Assembly: GCA_009840005.1 (NCBI GenBank)
Contig: VXOR01000049.1
Span: 1 to 39,321, forward strand
Origin: Gemmatimonadota bacterium
GTDB lineage: Bacteria > Latescibacterota > UBA2968 > UBA8231
Reading direction: 5' to 3'
DNA: 39,321 bases
Shown: positions 25,502-35,398 of the stretch, piece after piece
Layout: each line of letters opens with the position of its first letter
Position numbering within the stretch: the stretch's first letter is position 1
Program-made: the position numbers and the translations under genes
Notes under the pieces: model-generated
What the model was told of the DNA's origin: nothing
The model's input: the letters and a program-made list of their open reading frames with translations, nothing else
Databases searched by the model: none

Positions 25502-26551
25502 ATGCCCGCATTTTCCATCGAACACTTGCGCCAAGTCGGCGCAGCCATCTTCGCCGCAGCCGGTGCACCACCTGCAGCAGCCGATGTCGTCGCCAAGCTG
25601 CTGGCCGACGCCAATGCCGTGGGGCACGACTCGCACGGCGTCATCCGCATTCCCCAATACATAAGCACCATCGAAAAGGGAGAGATCATCCCCCACGCCG
25701 AGGTCGAAGTCGTGCGTCAGACCACCGCGGCTGCCATGCTCGACGGGCACTGGGGATTTGGCCAAGTCGTGATGAACCAAGCCGTAGAGATGGGCCTAGA
25801 ACACGCCGGCAACTGCGGAGTCGCAGCTATAACCGTCAAAAACTCCAACCACATCGGTCGCCTCGGCAGCTATGTGGAGCGCATCGCCGCGGCGAACATG
25901 ATCGGCCTGCTCTGCGCCAACTCGCACGGCGGCGGTGCCAGCGTGGCCCCTTGGGGCGGTATCGCCGGGCGCTTGGCCACCAACCCGCTGGCGGGCGGCT
26001 GGCCCGACGGAGAAGGCGGCGCACTCGTGTTGGACATTACGACCAGCGTGGTGGCCGAGGGCAAGGTACGGGTCAAGCGCAACCGAGGGGAGCCGGTCCC
26101 CGAAGGATGGATCATCGACGCGGCTGGCCAGCCATCGACAGACCCGGCGGACTTTTACGACGAGCCGCGCGGCAGCCTCTTGCCCTTTGGCGGCCTCATG
26201 GGCCACAAAGGCTACGGGCTTGGGGTCGTGGTGGAACTGTTGGGTGGGGCGCTGAGCGGGGCGGGTTGTGCGCGGGGCCGGAAGGCGCGGATCGGCAACG
26301 GCTGCTTCCTGCTAGTCATCGACATTGGGCGCTTCCAGCCGTTCGCCGAGTACGCGGCCCAAGTGCGAGCGTTCGCAGACTATTTGCGGTCTTCGCCCAA
26401 GGCCGAAGGCTTCGATGCCATCCTGCTGCCTGGAGAGCTGGAAAAGCGCGAGCGACAGCGGCGGCAGGCCGGTATAGTCGTCGAGGAAGAAACTTGGCGG
26501 CAAATCCTAGATTGCGCTCAGCGGGTCGGCGCCGTCCTACCAAGCGTTTAG
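25502..26551 (+). CDS. Ldh2-family NAD(P)-dependent malate/L-lactate/ureidoglycolate-type dehydrogenase
   Basis: 349 residues. Marks of the Ldh2 fold are GHDSHGVIRIPQYI, then VAAITVKNSNHIGRLGSYVE and ATNPLAGGWP, then GGLMGHKGYGLGVVVELLGG. The His residues in DSHG and SNHIG are the family's conserved ones. It oxidises or reduces a 2-hydroxy acid; members include malate, lactate, ureidoglycolate, sulfolactate and 2,3-diketogulonate reductases. Two bases after the CBM9-like stop; 15 bases before the ThDP enzyme gene. Confidence 0.88.
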   Translation: MPAFSIEHLRQVGAAIFAAAGAPPAAADVVAKLLADANAVGHDSHGVIRIPQYISTIEKGEIIPHAEVEVVRQTTAAAMLDGHWGFGQVVMNQAVEMGLEHAGNCGVAAITVKNSNHIGRLGSYVERIAAANMIGLLCANSHGGGASVAPWGGIAGRLATNPLAGGWPDGEGGALVLDITTSVVAEGKVRVKRNRGEPVPEGWIIDAAGQPSTDPADFYDEPRGSLLPFGGLMGHKGYGLGVVVELLGGALSGAGCARGRKARIGNGCFLLVIDIGRFQPFAEYAAQVRAFADYLRSSPKAEGFDAILLPGELEKRERQRRQAGIVVEEETWRQILDCAQRVGAVLPSV

Positions 26552-26566
26552 CACAAGGAGCACTTA

Positions 26567-28201
<1,635 letters not shown>

Positions 28202-28212
28202 CGGCTCCTTGC

Positions 28213-29424
28213 TCAGTGGACAATCTGCATCAACCGCTGCGTCATGGACCCCTCTTGGGTCAGGGCATAGATCACGGTGTTGACCGCAAACTGGAGTATG
28301 CGGATCGCGTCTCGTTCGGCGGCAAAGCCCATATACCCCCCAATACCCGAGTTGGCCCGAGGCACCGCCACTAGTCGCCCCTTGACGTACAAGCCCTTCA
28401 CCACATTCCAGTAGTACGGATCGTCAAAACGCGAGGCACCCTGTGCGACGCCGTCCCCCAAGTCAAAATAGGCCGTGAATATCGGATGGTCTTCTCGCAG
28501 GCGTTCGGTGTAAAAATCGCGTCCCTTGATCAATCCTCCGTACTTTTCTAGTGCCTCGGTCCAAAACCCCTCAAAGTCGAATTGCTCAGCCATGACAAAG
28601 CCCCCCGCCAGCAGGTAGCGCGCCAGGTTGTCCAACTCGTTTTCATTGGGCTCTCCTTGGGGGATGACGATCGGCACCGTTAGAAAGCGGTCGTCGTCAA
28701 AGGTAAAGCTACCGACGAACTCGGTGCGCAGGCCGGTCCACTCGTTGAGCATATCGCGCAGGACGTCGATTTCCCGATTGTTGAGCCCGCCATCGACGAC
28801 ATTGGTCTGGGTTTCGGCCATATAAGTGGCCGAAACCACGCGGGCAAATTTGACAAAGCCCTTGAGTCCCTGCTTGTCGTTGGGATCCTGTATCACCAAG
28901 GCGCGGTAGCGGCCCGTGTCCATGGCATCGACATCCAGCATCTCCAAGCCCATGTCGATTTTATGCTCAGGCGCACGGCTGATCCCCAAGTTCGCGGTTG
29001 CCCCCACGGCCGGTTCCAGCGCCGCTTGGAGCGTCTGTGGATTGCTCTGTCCGACTTGGAGCATACTCGCTACGCCGGTCGAACGAGCGATGATGGCGCG
29101 CGTGGAGAACGCCGCGGTAGCTTGCACCTGATCCATGCGGGCGGCAGCAGTGCGCACTTGGCGGCGGATCATCGGGCGCTTGCGTTGGGGAATCTTGCGT
29201 AATTCCAGCGCCTTGGTCAGGCGCGGTTGGCGTTTGACGAATTTGGTGGTTAGCGGCCGGGGCGCTTTCTCAGCCTGCTGCTGGAAGGGGTTGAGCAGAA
29301 CTAAGATCGCGTTCAGGAGCACGGCGATCCCCAGTGACAGCCAAAAACATTTGCGCAACGGGCTGAGCAGGGCATTGAGATCCAAGCCAGCGGTGGCACG
29401 CGCAAAACGCGGCGGTCGGTTCAT
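28213..29424 (-). CDS. DUF4159 domain membrane-anchored protein
   Basis: 403 residues. One N-terminal membrane helix (FWLSLGIAVLLNAILVLL, about 28-45) is followed by a basic, low-complexity region (about 55-95, KRQPRLTKALELRKIPQRKR), a middle region, then the DUF4159 domain (about 200-403): VKFARVVSATYMAETQTNVV, EFVGSFTFDDDRFLTVPIVI, then YLLAGGFVMAEQFDFEGFWT and IRILQFAVNTVIYALTQEGS. The domain is widespread in FCB bacteria next to AAA/vWA-type genes, function unknown. No such neighbours are present here. Confidence 0.75.
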   Translation of the reverse strand: MNRPPRFARATAGLDLNALLSPLRKCFWLSLGIAVLLNAILVLLNPFQQQAEKAPRPLTTKFVKRQPRLTKALELRKIPQRKRPMIRRQVRTAAARMDQVQATAAFSTRAIIARSTGVASMLQVGQSNPQTLQAALEPAVGATANLGISRAPEHKIDMGLEMLDVDAMDTGRYRALVIQDPNDKQGLKGFVKFARVVSATYMAETQTNVVDGGLNNREIDVLRDMLNEWTGLRTEFVGSFTFDDDRFLTVPIVIPQGEPNENELDNLARYLLAGGFVMAEQFDFEGFWTEALEKYGGLIKGRDFYTERLREDHPIFTAYFDLGDGVAQGASRFDDPYYWNVVKGLYVKGRLVAVPRANSGIGGYMGFAAERDAIRILQFAVNTVIYALTQEGSMTQRLMQIVH

Positions 29425-29734
29425 AGATCGTTATCTCGTTATCCGGCCTGATTATCGCACGAGACAAGATGGCCCGTTCGAGTCGTACTGCCTTCGGGAT
29501 TTCCCTGATAATATAGAAAATTACTAACGCGTGGCAGGAAGGATGGGCGCGTTGCGCGGACAGCAGGTGCGGCTCAAGTCTTATATGAGCAACGCGACAC
29601 TCTATTCCTTTTGCGCGAAGAATTTTGGGGCAACGGGTAAAGATGGAACCGCGGCAGGGCGCAGGCCGTTATCTAAAAAGTGATTTGTCGTCCCGCTTAT
29701 CATTGATTCGAAATGGCCGGAGTGGAGTAGAGTA
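29425..29734. other. Intergenic region, no supported feature
   Basis: About 310 bases between two diverging genes. It holds a 32-codon ORF at 29585 with no good ribosome site, which I do not accept. No clear promoter, hairpin or repeat seen. Confidence 0.5.
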
Positions 29735-30412
29735 ATGTATCATTGGACCGTCGTTGCCGCCGTTGTGGTTGCCGTATGTTCGTGTGAACGCGGGCCTTTT
29801 CCTATCATGCCCGTTCCCGTTCCAAAAACAGAAGACGCACCGCCAGCCACTACCCCGGAGCAACTCCTAGACAACTTAGACCGGGCCATGCGAGACCGCG
29901 ACAAAGCCCTGTACGAGACCTTGCTGGACGAGGATTTCCAGTTCACCGAATTCGATTGCCTAGGCAATATAGTCTTTTATAACGACCTAGAAACAGAACT
30001 GAACATCATCGTCGGCAGCCGCGACGACCGCGAGAATTCCTCGTCCACCGAAAAGGCCCTCTTCGATATTTTTAGCGAATTCCACTACGACTTTCACTTC
30101 TTACTCCGCTGGCAGGAACTCGGCTCTGAACACCCGGAAACCTTTCCCGGAGACCCCGACGCCCATCCCGACGAAGACTGGGAGGTCTTCAGCGGTCGGG
30201 TGCTAATGCGGATGCTCGACGAGAACGGCGATGGGTATAGCGTCGATCAGCCTATGACCTTCAAGGTACGATATGACGAGAAGGGACTCTGGCGGATAGT
30301 GCGCTGGATTGACGATCCCCTGACTGGTTCGTGTGGTTCAGGCGAGATACTGATGAAAGCGAGTACGTGGGGACAAATCAAAAGCACAATCTTTCCTATC
30401 GACGCTTCCTAA
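29735..30412 (+). CDS. Probable lipoprotein of unknown function, NTF2-like in part
   Basis: 225 residues. A short hydrophobic N-terminus (WTVVAAVVVAVCSCERG) holds Cys residues placed like a lipobox (VCSC), so the mature protein may be a lipoprotein. After a Pro-rich linker comes an acidic domain. Its start (TTPEQLLDNLDRAMRDRDKA, then LYETLLDEDFQFTEFD) reads like the first helix and strand of an NTF2-like fold, and the last strands (VRYDEKGLWRIVRWIDDPLT) like its end. Not further recognised. A weak ribosome site precedes the ATG. Confidence 0.6.
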   Translation: MYHWTVVAAVVVAVCSCERGPFPIMPVPVPKTEDAPPATTPEQLLDNLDRAMRDRDKALYETLLDEDFQFTEFDCLGNIVFYNDLETELNIIVGSRDDRENSSSTEKALFDIFSEFHYDFHFLLRWQELGSEHPETFPGDPDAHPDEDWEVFSGRVLMRMLDENGDGYSVDQPMTFKVRYDEKGLWRIVRWIDDPLTGSCGSGEILMKASTWGQIKSTIFPIDAS

Positions 30413-30556
30413 ACAAACCGTCGAGGAATACAGCTACCATCCGGCAAATGGCCGTCAACCGTCCTCTATTTCCACGCCTGTAGCCCTGTTCGATCTAGCC
30501 GAATTCAGCTTTTCATCTTGATCTCCGCATCCTCTTTTCCTAGATTGTCATTGTAC

Positions 30557-30613
30557 AATTGGACGCTTCCTTAATCGATAATTGGACGCTATCCTAACCG
30601 ACAAATGGACGCT
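30557..30613. repeat. Three 11-base direct repeats, 23-base spacing, upstream of DUF4143 ATPase
   Basis: aattggacgct at 30557-30567, again at 30580-30590, and aaatggacgct at 30603-30613, the third covering the ATPase start codon (atggacgct). Both spacings are 23 bases, about two helical turns, so an operator for a multimeric repressor is possible. Confidence 0.6.
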
Positions 30614-31852
30614 GACCGTTCCCTGTTTCCCCGCTCGCTGGCACCCGTCCTCCGAGAGGCTTTAGCCGACACGCCGGTGGTCTGTCTGCTTGGGCCGCGG
30701 CAAAGCGGGAAAACTACGCTAGCTCAACAACTCGCGCCTGACCGTGCGTTCGTCAGCTTAGACGAGCACAACTACTACCAGACCGCTGGGGCTGATCCAG
30801 ACGGTTTCGTCGCCAGCCTACCGGAGGCAGTGACTTTGGACGAAGTGCAACGGGTGCCAGCCCTGCTCTCGGCCATCAAACGCGCCGTAGATCACGACCG
30901 CCGTCCCGGACGTTTCCTGCTGACCGGCTCGGCCAATCTATTGCTGGTGCCGACCGTTACCGAATCCCTGGCGGGACGGATGGAAATGGCGCAGTTGCAC
31001 CCATTGACCGAAGCGGAAAAAGAGCGCCAGCCCGGGCGTTTCCTCCGCGACCTGCTGAACGGCGCACTCAAACCGAGTATCCAGCCCAAGGCGGAGCCTG
31101 TTGGGCCGTCGCTGCCGGAGCGACTGGTAGCGGGCGGCTATCCCGAGCCACTGACCCGCACGCCCAGCCGCGCCCGGCAATGGCATCGGCAGTATCTGCG
31201 CAGCATCATCGAGCGGGATGTGCAAGACATAGCGCGAGTTAAGGATGCCCACGAGTTGGTGCGCCTGCTGGAACTGTTGGCCCTGCGCAGCGCCGAACTA
31301 TTAAACACCTGCAATCTGGCCAACAGCCTCGACTTGCACCGGGCGACAGTAGATCACTACATCGCCGTGCTCGAACGGCTCTTTCTGGTACGACGCCTGC
31401 CCGCATGGCACCGCAACCCGGCCAAACGGCTCGTCAAAACACCGAAGGTCCATCTGCTCGATAGCGGGCTGGCGGCGACCCTCGCTGACTTGACCTCGGC
31501 CGATTGGCTCAATCATCGGGACCGCATGAGGCATCTGTTGGAGTCTTTCGTGGTGCAGCAACTCATGGCTCAAGCCACCTGGACAAAGCCAGATTTGCGT
31601 TTCTGGCACTATCGCGACAAGGATCAGGTGGAGGTCGATGTAGTCCTTACGCGAGGCCAGAAGACTTGGGGGATTGAAGTCAAAGCCGCCAGTGCACTCA
31701 CCTCCAAAGACGGGCAAGGGCTTGTGCGGCTGGCCGCTCGCTGCGGCGAGGATTTCGAGTCTGGGGTTCTGCTCTACACCGGCCGCGACCGGCTCCCGTT
31801 GGCCGACGGGTGTATCCTCGCTGTGCCGCTGAGCGAATTGTGGGAGCGGTAG
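30605..31852 (+). CDS. ATP-binding protein with DUF4143 (AAA ATPase)
   Basis: 415 residues. Walker A is LLGPRQSGKTTLAQQL (about 29-44), Walker B AVTLDEVQRVPAL (about 75-87), followed by LLTGSANLLL (sensor-1-like). The C-terminal half is DUF4143: FWHYRDKDQVEVDVVL, then WGIEVKAAS, a PDDEXK-like nuclease remnant pattern (D-x-V and E-V-K). These proteins are widespread and variable in copy number; function not settled. The three 23-base-spaced repeats overlap its start. A second copy of its last 146 bases occurs 2 kb downstream (33770). Confidence 0.85.
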   Translation: MDADRSLFPRSLAPVLREALADTPVVCLLGPRQSGKTTLAQQLAPDRAFVSLDEHNYYQTAGADPDGFVASLPEAVTLDEVQRVPALLSAIKRAVDHDRRPGRFLLTGSANLLLVPTVTESLAGRMEMAQLHPLTEAEKERQPGRFLRDLLNGALKPSIQPKAEPVGPSLPERLVAGGYPEPLTRTPSRARQWHRQYLRSIIERDVQDIARVKDAHELVRLLELLALRSAELLNTCNLANSLDLHRATVDHYIAVLERLFLVRRLPAWHRNPAKRLVKTPKVHLLDSGLAATLADLTSADWLNHRDRMRHLLESFVVQQLMAQATWTKPDLRFWHYRDKDQVEVDVVLTRGQKTWGIEVKAASALTSKDGQGLVRLAARCGEDFESGVLLYTGRDRLPLADGCILAVPLSELWER

Positions 31853-31923
31853 GGGCTGGTCGGGTGCGACGATTCGCCCAAAGAGGTTGTTGACCCGGAT
31901 ACATCCCTAGGCGTAACTAAATA
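31707..31923. repeat. Left copy of a direct repeat (3' end of DUF4143 gene plus promoter)
   Basis: Bases 31707-31852 align without gaps to 33770-33915 with 12 mismatches in 146 (about 92% identity). The similarity drops after the stop codon and returns as an exact 18-base match at 31906-31923 / 33948-33965. Confidence 0.85.
31890..31919 (+). promoter_or_regulatory. Promoter-like element before the DUF488 cassette
   Basis: TTGACC at 31890-31895, an 18-base spacer, TAACTA at 31914-31919, 34 bases before the DUF488 start. An 18-base stretch across the -10 region (cctaggcgtaactaaata, 31906-31923) is repeated exactly at 33948-33965, before the ATPase-PIN pair. Confidence 0.5.
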
Positions 31924-31952
31924 GGGGCGACTAATCAGATAGCGAATAGACC

Positions 31953-32939
31953 ATGAGAACTCCGGTTCAAGCATCAAAAGAAAAAGGGACACTCCGGCTG
32001 TACGTGCGCCAGCGGCAGCTTCTCGCACTGCTTGACGTACTTGGGGGCAACGCGGGCAGCCTAGACTTCCAGAAACTCCTGTTCCTCTACTGCAAGGAGT
32101 TGTTCCCCGCTGACCAAACAAGTCCCTACGAGTTCGTGCCCTACCGATATGGAGCTTTCTCGTTCACGTGCTATGCAGACCGCCGCCGCCTCGTCGATTG
32201 CGGTCTGCTGATCGACGATCACCAGCATTGGGCACTCACTGAGAAGGGCAAGCGCACCGCACGCGAAACCCAAGACGATTCGATGCGAGTGTTTGCGCAG
32301 CGCTACCGCAGACTGCGGGGTGATGCGCTCATCGCAGAAACCTACCGCAAGTATCCTTATTACGCGATCCACAGTGACATTGCCGGGCAGATGCTCAAAA
32401 ACGATGAAGCCGCGCTCAGTCGGATCAAATCCGCCCGCCCAGAAGAAACTCCATCTCGGCTTTTGACTATTGGGTACGAGGGGAGAACTTTAGAGAGCTA
32501 TCTCAATGCGTTACTCCAAGCAAGTGTGATCGTCCTTTGCGATGTTCGACGGAACGCCATCAGCCGCAAATACGGCTTTTCTAAAAACACACTTGCCAAG
32601 GCATGCGATGGAGTCGGCATTCGCTACGAACACCTGCCCGAACTCGGAATTGAATCACGGCAACGCCAAGGCTTAGAATCTCAAGCAGATTTCGACGCCC
32701 TTTTCAGGACATACGAGCGGAAAAGCCTGCCAAGACAGGGCGATGCTTTGGCAAAAATCTGCGCTTGGCTGCGCTTGGGCGAGTCGGTCGCGCTCACCTG
32801 TTACGAGCGGGACGCCGATCAATGCCATCGGCACTGTGTCGCCGACGCGCTCTGCCAGATACTTGACCAGAAAGATCTGTTTGATCAAGCCGCATCGCAC
32901 CATACTGCAGAACAGGGCTGTACTGTAAAACATTTATGA
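31953..32939 (+). CDS. DUF488 protein with N-terminal extra domain
   Basis: 328 residues. The C-terminal DUF488 domain (about 168-305) reads LLTIGYEGRTLESYLNALL, then CDVRRNAISRKYGFSK, IRYEHLPELGI, and ends in SVALTCYERDADQCHRHCVA, where Cys and His residues of the CYE...CHR pattern are the family's conserved core. The N-terminal 150 residues (QLLALLDVLGGNAGSLDFQK, then LLFLYCKELFP; later RYGAFSFTCYADRRRLVDCG) look like a winged-helix region similar to the Panacea/SocA-like type. The ATG follows a promoter-like element. Its stop overlaps the next ATG by four bases (ATGA). No function is established for DUF488. Confidence 0.7.
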   Translation: MRTPVQASKEKGTLRLYVRQRQLLALLDVLGGNAGSLDFQKLLFLYCKELFPADQTSPYEFVPYRYGAFSFTCYADRRRLVDCGLLIDDHQHWALTEKGKRTARETQDDSMRVFAQRYRRLRGDALIAETYRKYPYYAIHSDIAGQMLKNDEAALSRIKSARPEETPSRLLTIGYEGRTLESYLNALLQASVIVLCDVRRNAISRKYGFSKNTLAKACDGVGIRYEHLPELGIESRQRQGLESQADFDALFRTYERKSLPRQGDALAKICAWLRLGESVALTCYERDADQCHRHCVADALCQILDQKDLFDQAASHHTAEQGCTVKHL

Positions 32940-33766
32940 CAACCACGGAAAAGCAACGCATCCTCGTCACTGTAAAGACCTATCCAACGTTGTCTAGGAA
33001 GTACGGCGAGACTGTATGTACAGCCGGCATCAGAGAGGATGGAACCTGGGTGCGCATCTATCCCGTGCCCTTCCGTCGTCTTGATGCAAGCGAGCGATAT
33101 CAGAAATATGATTGGATTGAATGCCGACTAGCACGCAGGACAGCCGATCCTCGACCTGAATCTTTTAGCCCGGCGGATCAAAACGAACTGACTCCAGTGG
33201 GACATATCGACACTTCCGACAAGTGGCGTGAACGCCGTCGCCTATTGCTCCAGACCGCGCAGGTTTACAACCGGCTCGACAGACTTATCGAAGGAGCTAA
33301 AAGTAATACGCTCTCCTTAGCAGTGTTTAAACCCACGAAGGTCACTAATTTTATTTGGGAGGAGGAGGACCGGAATTGGAATCAAGAGAGACTTCATCAG
33401 ATGCGTGCATTGCATAGCCAGCTTGCCCTATTTGAGGACAATAGCTGGCGTCAGACATTCCAACTCATCCCCAAACTACCGTATAGCTTCTCGTACCGAT
33501 TCGAGGATTCAACCGGAAAACGCAGCGAACTCCAAGTGTTGAACTGGGAGGCTGGCGCGCTCTACTGGAATTGTTTGAAATCGACAGAAGGGGATGAAGA
33601 TGCGGCACTGGCCAAGGTGAGGAACAAGTACTTCGACACATTCCTGAAGACCGATCTTCACTTTTTTCTCGGCACGACGCAGCAATTTCACCAAGTCGCC
33701 CCAAATCCATGGGTCATTATCGGGGTGTTCCCAATCCCTGATGATCCTCAGCAGCGCCTATTCTGA
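32936..33766 (+). CDS. Conserved partner of the DUF488 gene, unknown function
   Basis: 276 residues, cytoplasmic. It begins with a beta-rich part (ILVTVKTYPTLSRKYGETVC, then GTWVRIYPVPFRRLD) and YDWIECRLARR, and continues to a helical middle (RLHQMRALHSQLALFED). It ends with a strand-rich tail (HFFLGTTQQFHQVAPNPWVI, then IGVFPIPDDPQ). I have seen such proteins next to DUF488 genes but know no function. The four-base overlap with DUF488 indicates translational coupling. It stops four bases before the duplicated 3' end of DUF4143. Confidence 0.6.
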   Translation: MTTTEKQRILVTVKTYPTLSRKYGETVCTAGIREDGTWVRIYPVPFRRLDASERYQKYDWIECRLARRTADPRPESFSPADQNELTPVGHIDTSDKWRERRRLLLQTAQVYNRLDRLIEGAKSNTLSLAVFKPTKVTNFIWEEEDRNWNQERLHQMRALHSQLALFEDNSWRQTFQLIPKLPYSFSYRFEDSTGKRSELQVLNWEAGALYWNCLKSTEGDEDAALAKVRNKYFDTFLKTDLHFFLGTTQQFHQVAPNPWVIIGVFPIPDDPQQRLF

Positions 33767-33769
33767 GCC

Positions 33770-33915
33770 AAGACGGGCAAGGGCTTGTGCGGCTGGCCGA
33801 TCGCTGCGGCGAGGATTTCGAGTCTGGGGTCCTGCTCTACACTAGCCGCGACCGGCTGCTGTTGGCCAACGAGCGCATACTCGCCGTGCCGCTGAGCGAA
33901 TTGTGGGAGCGGTAG
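33770..33915 (+). pseudogene. Duplicated 3' remnant of the DUF4143 ATPase gene
   Basis: 146 bases about 92% identical to the last 146 bases of the DUF4143 gene and still in one open frame to the same stop (...SELWER). It encodes only the last 48 residues and has no start codon, so it is a remnant. The 12 differences are spread along the copy, so the duplication is not brand new. Confidence 0.8.
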
Positions 33916-33931
33916 GGCGTGTCCAAAGCTG

Positions 33932-33961
33932 TTGACTGGGAAAAGTTCCTAGGCGTAACTA
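33932..33961 (+). promoter_or_regulatory. Promoter-like element before the ATPase-PIN cassette
   Basis: TTGACT at 33932-33937, an 18-base spacer and TAACTA at 33956-33961, 61 bases before the ATPase start. The same spacing and the same -10 region occur before the DUF488 cassette. Confidence 0.5.
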
Positions 33962-34021
33962 AATAAGGTCGATGCGGTTCGGATCCGATTGGGTACCGGT
34001 GCTGAAGAGAGGTATGATTCC

Positions 34022-35395
34022 ATGGACGAGATAACACTCAAAAACTTCCGCTGCTTCCGCGAAGAGCAGACTGCCCGCCTAGCGCCGCTGACGCTGCTCG
34101 TCGGCGAAAACAGCACCGGTAAGACTTCTTTCATGGCGATGATTCGGGCACTGTGGGATGTCGCCTATCGGCGGACCGACCCGAATTTCAAAGAGGAGCC
34201 CTACGACCTCGGCAGCTTCGACGAAATCGCCCATCACCGGGGAGGAAGGGGTGGCCGGGCCGAAACCTTCGAGGCGGGATTTTCTGCCAGGCGGCGAGAG
34301 ACTCGAACTGACCGGGAAATCGAGGTCGCAACAGATCGCCCATATCGCTTCGACGTGAAGTTTGGGCGAGATGGTACCGCGCCAGTTTCAGTGGTCAGAC
34401 GCTTTTCTTGTGATGGGAACTGGGTTGAAGAAGATTTCACATATGACGAATGGCCTCCGCTGATCCTCTTGGGAACGCCGAACGGTAGTTGGGTAGGGGA
34501 GATAAATCCTGATCCTGATTATGACGCGTCGCCCTTTGGCGTAGATCCCGATAGTCTAGATGACCGCCAAGGTTCTGGGCCACCCACCGACGAAGATTGG
34601 GAACGGCTCCAGCGACTTTCTCGTACTTTTGACGAAGTACGAGAATTCGGCCGTCATAAGCAGCGGCCTTACGCCGGTGCCCCTGTCCGTTCCAAGCCCC
34701 AACGTACCTACGATCCTGCGCGCACGACGAGGGACCCAGAAGGCGATTACGTTCCGATGTATCTCGCGGAAGTGTTTTTTCAGGATAAAGAAGAATGGAA
34801 CGAGCTCAAGGAAGCACTTGAGAAGTTCGGTCAAGCGTCTGGGCTGTTTGATGAGATTTCGGTCAAGTCCTTCGGCAGAAAGGCAAGCGAACCATTTCAA
34901 GTGCGGATCAGGAAATTCGGCAGCAGGATCAAGGGACCTCAGCGCAACCTAATCGATGTCGGCTATGGCGTCAGCCAAGTTCTGCCCGTCGTCACTGAGT
35001 TGTTCCGTGACAGGTTTTTTCCGGTTATGTTCGACTACACCATACCGCCCATGTTTCTATTGCAGCAACCCGAAGTACATCTGCATCCCAGCGCCCAAGC
35101 CGCCTTGGGCAGCTTGTTCTGCCAAGTCGCCAAGCCGCACCGCCAATTAGTAATCGAGACCCACAGCGACCACCTGATCGACCGGGTGCGTATGGACGTG
35201 CGTGACGGCACAACGCCGTTGAAGCCCGAGGATGTGTCCATTCTCTTTTTTGAGCGTAAGGATTTGGACGTTCGCATTCACTCGCTCCGAATCGACAAAG
35301 AGGGAAATATCGAAGGCGCACCTGATGGCTACCGAAATTTTTTCTTAGAAGAAACGGCGCGGTCTCTATGGAAGAGACAGCCTATAGGGGCCTGA
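34022..35395 (+). CDS. OLD/RecF-like AAA ATPase (AAA_15 type), partner of the PIN nuclease
   Basis: 457 residues from the ATG at 34022 (MDEITLKNFRCFREEQ), which has a GAGAGG ribosome site. Walker A is LLVGENSTGKTSF (Gly28-Thr35). A long middle insert (about 100-280) follows. The C-terminal half has GYGVSQVLPVV (signature-like), FLLQQPEVHLHPSAQAALGS (Walker B with the usual QPExHLHP) and LVIETHSDHLIDRVRMDV (H-loop). No TOPRIM domain follows, unlike OLD nucleases; the nuclease is supplied instead by the next gene, three bases away, encoding a PIN protein. ATPases of this type paired with small nucleases are common in anti-phage systems (Septu and PARIS are examples with other nucleases). Confidence 0.8.
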   Translation: MDEITLKNFRCFREEQTARLAPLTLLVGENSTGKTSFMAMIRALWDVAYRRTDPNFKEEPYDLGSFDEIAHHRGGRGGRAETFEAGFSARRRETRTDREIEVATDRPYRFDVKFGRDGTAPVSVVRRFSCDGNWVEEDFTYDEWPPLILLGTPNGSWVGEINPDPDYDASPFGVDPDSLDDRQGSGPPTDEDWERLQRLSRTFDEVREFGRHKQRPYAGAPVRSKPQRTYDPARTTRDPEGDYVPMYLAEVFFQDKEEWNELKEALEKFGQASGLFDEISVKSFGRKASEPFQVRIRKFGSRIKGPQRNLIDVGYGVSQVLPVVTELFRDRFFPVMFDYTIPPMFLLQQPEVHLHPSAQAALGSLFCQVAKPHRQLVIETHSDHLIDRVRMDVRDGTTPLKPEDVSILFFERKDLDVRIHSLRIDKEGNIEGAPDGYRNFFLEETARSLWKRQPIGA

Positions 35396-35398
35396 AGA

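Noticed and set aside
29585..29683. A 32-codon ORF (start MSNATLYSFC)
   Set aside because: No ribosome site, no promoter, and no recognisable pattern.
30557..30613. CRISPR-like array
   Set aside because: Only three 11-base repeats with 12-base gaps; no spacers of normal size and no cas genes. Kept as an operator-like repeat.
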